Positions 58,430-64,000 of a stretch of 64,000 bases of DNA are shown one piece after another. The translations under genes and the position numbers were made by a program. Numbering within the stretch: position 1 is the first letter of the stretch; every line of letters starts with the position of its first letter. Origin of the DNA: Eucalyptus grandis (Eukaryota; Streptophyta; Magnoliopsida; Myrtales; Myrtaceae); assembly GCF_016545825.1 (NCBI RefSeq), contig NC_052614.1, positions 1,464,630-1,528,629 on the forward strand, in the 5' to 3' direction. The notes under the pieces are model-generated. The model was not told where the DNA came from and ran no database searches. It saw only the letters and a list, made by a program, of their open reading frames with translations.

Positions 58430-61400
58430 GAGGATACTCGCTAGCCCTCTCTCTCTCTCCAGTCCCTGTTAATTCACTCTCTGTTCTTCCTCGTGAAGCT
58501 GCCGCTACCTCAATTTGACCTCGCCGTGTAATGTCTCCTTCCCCATTTGCCCTCCTCCCTTCCTCTACAGACGCCCATTTCGTGATCTGGGCATCTCCCG
58601 CTGCACAATCCAACATTGCATGTTAAAGTTCAGCTTTTGAAGCTGTCTGCAATTTGAATTGGATCCATCTCTGTTGGGTTAAGTGAGAAGGCAAACAAAA
58701 GATGATCTTGCAGGAGAAAACCAACTGTGGATGAGCTTGCAATGTTTCTGTCATGTCTATATCAGTTATGTCATGCCAATGTGAAGGATTGTTCTCCAAA
58801 TATCATATGAATAGAATTCAAGTAACTTTTAGCATGGTTGAGGTTAGAGAATATGGATTTGAAAATGCCAATAACGCGCATATATAATTTTCTTTCATTG
58901 GCTATCCATGCAAAACTGTTGTGGAAGGTGATTCATTTCCCAGCTGAAAGAGATATAATGGTAGTTTTAGCCAAACCATTTATTTGTTACTCTGATTGTG
59001 ATGGTGAATGCACTTTCATTTTGTTTATTTTTTGTTCATAGCTATGTCTGATCGAACTCTGATCATCATTCTCTATAGTTTTGCTAACCTATGTGCAATA
59101 TGATCACTATCTGTGCATTTGCAGCGACCATGCGACAGAGACATCATGTTTCCGCTACTGCTGGTGGTGGACAAGTATTGCAGGATTTGAAAGACCCTCC
59201 TGAAGAAAAATTAGAAGAATCATATCTGTTCTTATCGGAAAAGAGAGTGTTTTTGCTATGCTTGGCTGAATGAGTTTGAATTCTTTTCTTGTACAGACAT
59301 ATTTCGACCTGGATGAGCACTGGCAAGCTCTGGAAGTTGTACATTGTCTTGCATTTGGGTAAGTTAGCCTCCGTTAATTCTATAGCTACATCTTTCATAC
59401 ATATTTTTTGTTGCTAGAGTTACTCAGGATGTACATTTCAAAGTTCTTTATATAAATGATCAAGAACAGGTACTGCTAGAACCTTTTAAAGAAGAGCAAC
59501 TTCCAAAGCTTGCCAGTGATATTTGCTCTTCTTTACAAGGTTCTAGCAGTACTTTTTCTTGATAAACCTCAGTTCATGGTAAATCCTGGAAACTAGAACT
59601 TTTTCCATCATAAGTTTGATGGATAACACAAGCGATCAATATTCTTGCTGTCATCTATTTTATGCGAAGCTGCTTTTCTTGCTTTGCAGATGAAGGCTCC
59701 AAGGCTGCTCCAGTCAATATTTTCTGCAGTTGGTGATCTCTACTTATATAAAATCTCTCGCCTTATTTTTGGCAATTGCGTCGCTAGATGGGTGGTGTCC
59801 ATTTGCTATTACGATTTGCAGCATCTATATCATCTCCTTCATACCAAAATTGTTGATTTGTGGAATTTTCAGCTTGAAGTTTAACAATATCGACCTTAAC
59901 TTTCTGTCAGTTATTTTCTGAGTTGACAAACTGGTTTATGTTCTTCTGCATTACATGGACATTGTCAACTAGTTTGGAAACTGTCCTTACAATCATGGGG
60001 CTGTATTACTGGCCGTGTTTGAGAATTTCATCTTGCACTTGATGCCTCATTGACGAGGATATGGGGCTTGGTAGTGGCAGCATTTGCATGTGTAATTCGA
60101 CCAACAAGTGCCATGCCTTCTAGAGCTTTCTTTGGCCCGTGACAGAATAAGATTCATTTGTTTGGAGGTTCTTCCTGTTGGGTGGGTAATCATGCATCTT
60201 TCCTTTCTGGTACGTGTGGCCATTTGATGGCATGCAACTGTTGATGCATTTTACGCGATTGATTTATGCTTCTATTGTACTATATAGGGCGCTGGTGCTT
60301 GGACTGGCGACTTTACTTGATCAACCAGTGCATGGCTCATGGGTTTTAGTATTTGTGAACTTTTTCATGTTCAATTTTCTTTCTTTCGGTGGCGACTACT
60401 ATGGAACACACAAGTGGCACTGGTACTTTACTCAGGGAGTCACAGTGATGCTTTTTACTTTTTTGCATTCTCCTCAGCCAGCGTCATCATGTCCAGAAAT
60501 TGGAGGTTTTCTGGGCTTATTGCCTGGGTTTTAGTACTTTATTATGTATTTGGCCACAAAGATTTCAGGTACAAGTGATCCCTTTGTATTTGCTTATATG
60601 CTACTTTTGAATTCCTTCTTTTTTCTTATTTATTGTCTTTTGTAACCAGATATGTCGACCCGGATTTTTTCTCCCTGTGCTTCTGATAGCTTTGATGTTC
60701 TCAGGATTTTCTCTAACTGCAACGTTGGCACGCTACATTTTCTGATGCCAAGACAACAGAAGCTTTGAAACATCCTAATTGCCCTTCAAGAATGCGATGG
60801 GCCATCTGCTTCTTGCTTGCAACTAATATCCCTTATACATGAGCTTAGTTCATCAGGTACTCCAGATTTAATCTGCCTTTGATTAAAAAACTGGGATGCT
60901 TCTGCTTTCATATGACATTTTCTTTATCCTTTTACCTTGAATACATTGGAATGCCAGCATGGCTCTGACAACTAGGGCCTTTTTCGTAATTCATTGATAA
61001 ATGTAGGTTGAAAATTTTCTTGTTGAATTTCTGAGTACTTTGGTTTTCTGGATTGAGAGGATCTGAGGATGTGATGACCTTTCTTTCAAGAGAAGCTGCA
61101 AAAGATAAAGTGAAGAGTATCCTTTTCCTTATGCCCTGCCATGCCGCACCTTAATATTCAACCCTTTATCGGGACCTGCCCATGTGTTTCTTGAACTGCT
61201 TACCAAGGTAATCTTTGATTGATTCCTGTATAAAATCGATCTGTCTGTCTAAGGTCTAAGTCATGGATTTGCATTTGATTTTGTCCAACAGTGAAGAGAG
61301 GCGTGTTCCAGATGAGTCAGACCATTTTATAATGGATCCTGTGGGGATTACTGAAGAGCTTGCAAATAATTGGCTGCTACTGAGTCACATAGTGTCATTT

Positions 61401-61626
61401 GAATCAGAAGAAAGAGCATTAAGGGAATTTTTTGCTGTTGCTTTCTTTCAAAGAGGTGGATACTAACTTCAACTTCAGCACCCACTGTCTTAATCCCAGT
61501 GCATTTTCTTTTGGTTTATCTTTCTTCCTAATAACACAAGCTATCAATGATTGCAGGTCAAGAGATTCTTCCATTGCTCACTTCAAGGTGGATCGTGACC
61601 TCCAATCATCAGTGGTTGTCTATTGA
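58430..61626 (+). pseudogene. GPI mannosyltransferase 3 (PIG-B/APTG1-like), decayed
   Basis: Ordered exon-like pieces match PIG-B, the ER enzyme adding the third mannose to GPI anchors. At 59130 it reads MRQRHHVSATAGG, then LVQTYFDLDEHWQALEVVH (the DEHWQ catalytic loop), MKAPRLLQSIFSAVGDLYLYK (59691), NWFMFFCIT...LETVLT (59930), ACVIRPTSA, GSWVLVFVNFFMFNFLSFGG and YYGTHKWHWYF (60330-60440). Later come SGLIAWVLVLYYVFGHKDFR, MTFLSREAAKDKVKSILFLM, ESDHFIMDPVGITEE and HFKVDRDLQSSVVVY with a stop at 61624-61626. Breaks: a frameshift/stop after FLLCLAE, frame changes near 60470 and 61580, a stop in the PYYSTL region (about 61150), and a missing exon between 59360 and 59690. Introns remain, so it is not a retrocopy. 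A CT-rich leader at 58440-58620 may be its 5' UTR. Confidence 0.87.
59470..59552. repeat. 30-bp near-perfect hairpin in a PIG-B pseudogene intron
   Basis: The left arm 59470-59499 (GTACTGCTAGAACCTTTTAA...) and right arm 59523-59552 pair with a single mismatch around a 23-nt loop. The region replaces an expected exon. It could be an inverted duplication or the fold of a small-RNA precursor. Confidence 0.85.
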
Positions 61627-64000
61627 AGTGTCGGGCTTGAATCTTGCCAGGGAAAAAGAATTTCTTTGACAGAGATTTCTAATGATGTTATATCTTAGCT
61701 GTTGGCTTTATCATGAATAGTTAGCCTTTCAAGAGAACAAGAGGCAATCTAATACACTGAACTTGCAGGACTCAATATCATAAAAATGATGCAGATGAGA
61801 TGATTTGTATCAAGTTTGCTGTAATTTTGGGAGGTCTTTAAGGCCATAAACTCACGGTCTGTATCATTATACAGTCTGCTATTCTCCAAAACAAATGTCT
61901 TGATATCGACCTTGTGGCATCCCAGTCTCATGATTTATACAGTTCTTACTTTTCTTCTTAACTAGAAAACAGCCTCATCTCTCTGCCACCCTCAGAGCTG
62001 AATGCTTTCTTTGATCTTCTTTGAATGCATCGATCTTCTCGAATTAAAATTGCGTATTTCAAAAGAGATTCTGCAGGTTCAGATATATCACTAAAAGGGT
62101 GAGAATTATCTGTAGTCTGGCAGCAGCCCCAGGGATGTGGCAATCGGCCACTGAGGTGTTAAGTGACCTACCGGCTAGTTTTATGCCAACTTAATTTGAT
62201 TTTTCGTGCAAACCCTCTCTATAGCCCATTCTCTCCCTGTTATCTTTGCTTATCTCTATTTTTTTCTAACACCTGACGTAACTTCTTATTATACATTTGT
62301 TTCCTTCCCTAAGACCTTCTTTCTTAGATAACCCTTCTTCTCGCCATTGCTTTTGCTCGGTGAGTTTTACCCAGAGAGAGAGAGAGAGAGAGAGCCTACC
62401 TGTAAAGGGGTGGTGCATTCACTCTGGAGGCGTCCGAGATCCATGATCCTGCAATGGCGGCTGGTACAGTTTTGATGGTGCTTTTTGTGATCACTAATGG
62501 TGGGGCTTCATGGTGGCAACTTGACTTGAAAGATATAAAAGAAAGTGGACCCTGGACTTTAAAAAAAATAAAAATAAAAATAAATAAATGGTGTTCTCTG
62601 CAATTCTCCTTGTTATAGGGTCTTAGATCTCGAAACTCCCTATATGTGTACTGGAGATAAGTTTGGGGAGCAGGGTGTGTTCGGTAGATAAAGATGCTTT
62701 TGGCTCTGTTCTTTTGTTTTCTTTTCTTGATAAAAAAGAAGTTCTGGGTCTTATGAAGAAGAAAACGAGCAGAATGTTGCATCGATGCAGAATGTGTCAG
62801 CCAGCACATACTTTTCTTGTTTACAGATGATTATCAACGCTCATGCGTGTTGGGCTTCAGCTAAAGTTCTCCCTTTACTACAATTCTCTCTTGGGTATTA
62901 CCAAAGGTTGAACGCATAAATGACAACGTTCTAGTTGAGATTTTAGGTTACAATTCCTCAGGCATTCTGGGAAACTAATGAAGCTCTTCTTGGGTTTTGA
63001 TATTCAAAATGGAACTTTAGCTCGTGACCTCAAACCCATTGGAACCAGTCACTTGCAAACGGCTTGTGCCTTAGGTCGATAATACGAGATCATTCAAAAT
63101 GTTTTGGGACAATTAATATGCTTTCTATATTTATTTCATGATAAATAAATGATTTAAAAAATAATTTCCTTAAAATGATCGCATGTATTGCTTAAAATGA
63201 TTAGTCAATAAACGATGTCTTTATTATTGACAACAATTTATGTCTAAACCTATCATTGCCCGTCATCGTTGCTCCGCCGCCCTTGTTACCTTCTTTACCA
63301 CTCTGTCATCATCTCTCAATTGCCACCTTTAGCGCTGTTCCTGACGAGGACTGTATTCGTCGCCTTTAGTGCTATTTCACCGTTGTCTTCACTCTCTCAA
63401 GCCATTTTGTTAGGCCACTAAAAGCAGGAATCTAACAGGGGAAGTCATGTTTCGCCTCTTCCCTATCTCCGGGCTCGGTCCTCGATTCAAAAAGCCATAC
63501 ACCGTTGGCTGCATTTTCAGAACTAGCGACTCTAGTTGGCCTACTTGACAACCCGTCAGAACGAGTCGCATCCTGTCTTGTACCCCACGCAACTATGGGA
63601 ACATATGCTGGCCCTTCAGCTGCGTGCATGATGCAAGCCTAGGGTAGGCTTTCTCAAACAGCAGGATCGGGAGAGTGACTTGCACACAAGAAACGGACGA
63701 ACAGAAATTTCAGCACTGCGCAAGGTCAGGAAAACAGTTGTATCTTTGTCGATACAGATCGGATCGACCTGATTCCAAAGCCAAATGAACAAAGACTTCT
63801 GGATCTACAATTTCTATATTTTGGGTTTTCTGAAATAAGCACTTTAGAATGGTCGAAATTGGGTTGGAAATAACGAACAGAATAGGAAAAGATAGAAACT
63901 CCGTTGGTTGCTCTTCTAGGCCTCCAAGGAAGTTGAGGGGCACCGATTCTTCTAGATCGATGATTGCAACTCTTCACGGATGCAGATTTCAAAAGCTCCG
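61627..64000. other. Unassigned region after the PIG-B pseudogene
   Basis: It contains a (GA)n run at 62373-62394, an AT-rich dispersed repeat near 63120-63250, a short GC-richer stretch at 63250-63420 and an evenly composed stretch from 63430 to the end whose origin I could not place. No supported gene. Confidence 0.35.
63120..63250. repeat. AT-rich dispersed repeat, copy 3
   Basis: TTGACAACAATTTATGTCTAAAC here corresponds to TTGATAACAACTTATGTCTAAAC near 41140, with similar AT-rich flanks. Confidence 0.5.

Overview
The window is nuclear DNA from a flowering plant, most likely a woody dicot and plausibly Myrtaceae. That lineage guess is inference from the overall look of the DNA; nothing here proves it. 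Genes have introns, the DNA is AT-rich, and transposons of several orders fill most of it. Three genes look intact: an EG45-like/plant natriuretic peptide-type secreted protein (11552-12183, +), an ATL-type RING-H2 ubiquitin ligase close to ATL13 (13172-14599, -), and a three-exon CHX-type cation/H+ antiporter (54111-57318, -). Two conserved genes survive as intron-containing pseudogenes: an XBAT32/33-like ankyrin-RING ligase (30255-35880, +) and a GPI mannosyltransferase 3 (PIG-B/APTG1) gene (about 58430-61626, +).

The most interesting find is a candidate TAS3 trans-acting siRNA gene on the minus strand (about 37228 down to 36795). It has a TATA box, a 51-codon ORF ending one base before a miR390 site, a miR390 site with the central mismatches typical of the non-cleaved 5' TAS3 site, a tasiARF-like 21-mer, and a degenerate second miR390 site exactly 168 nt (8 x 21) from the first, measured between predicted cut positions.

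Layout. 0.2-9.1 kb: a probable solo Gypsy-type LTR, a decayed Ty1/copia element joined to a piece of a second copia, a fragment of an ATL-like gene at the copia LTR border, a Mutator-like element with a 9-bp target duplication, and a Gypsy LTR with primer-binding site. 10.1-11.3 kb: a long foldback element with a GC-rich core. 11.5-15.3 kb: the two small genes. 16.6-29.5 kb: one old minus-strand copia element split by a 7-kb noncoding LTR-like insertion and further hit by a TRIM, a Mutator-like element and a MITE-like element. 30.2-35.9 kb: the XBAT pseudogene with a hAT-like element in an intron and an LTR-like insertion in its tail. 36.8-37.3 kb: the TAS3 candidate. 37.4-47.9 kb: mostly unassigned, with several foldback elements. 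48.0-52.6 kb: a structurally complete copia element with matching LTRs and target duplication but broken reading frames. 54-61.6 kb: the CHX gene divergent from the PIG-B pseudogene. 61.6-64 kb: unassigned.

The intact genes do not form a pathway. The recurring theme is transposon nesting in and around conserved plant genes, plus a family-like set of non-autonomous foldback elements whose GC-rich cores are themselves inverted repeats.
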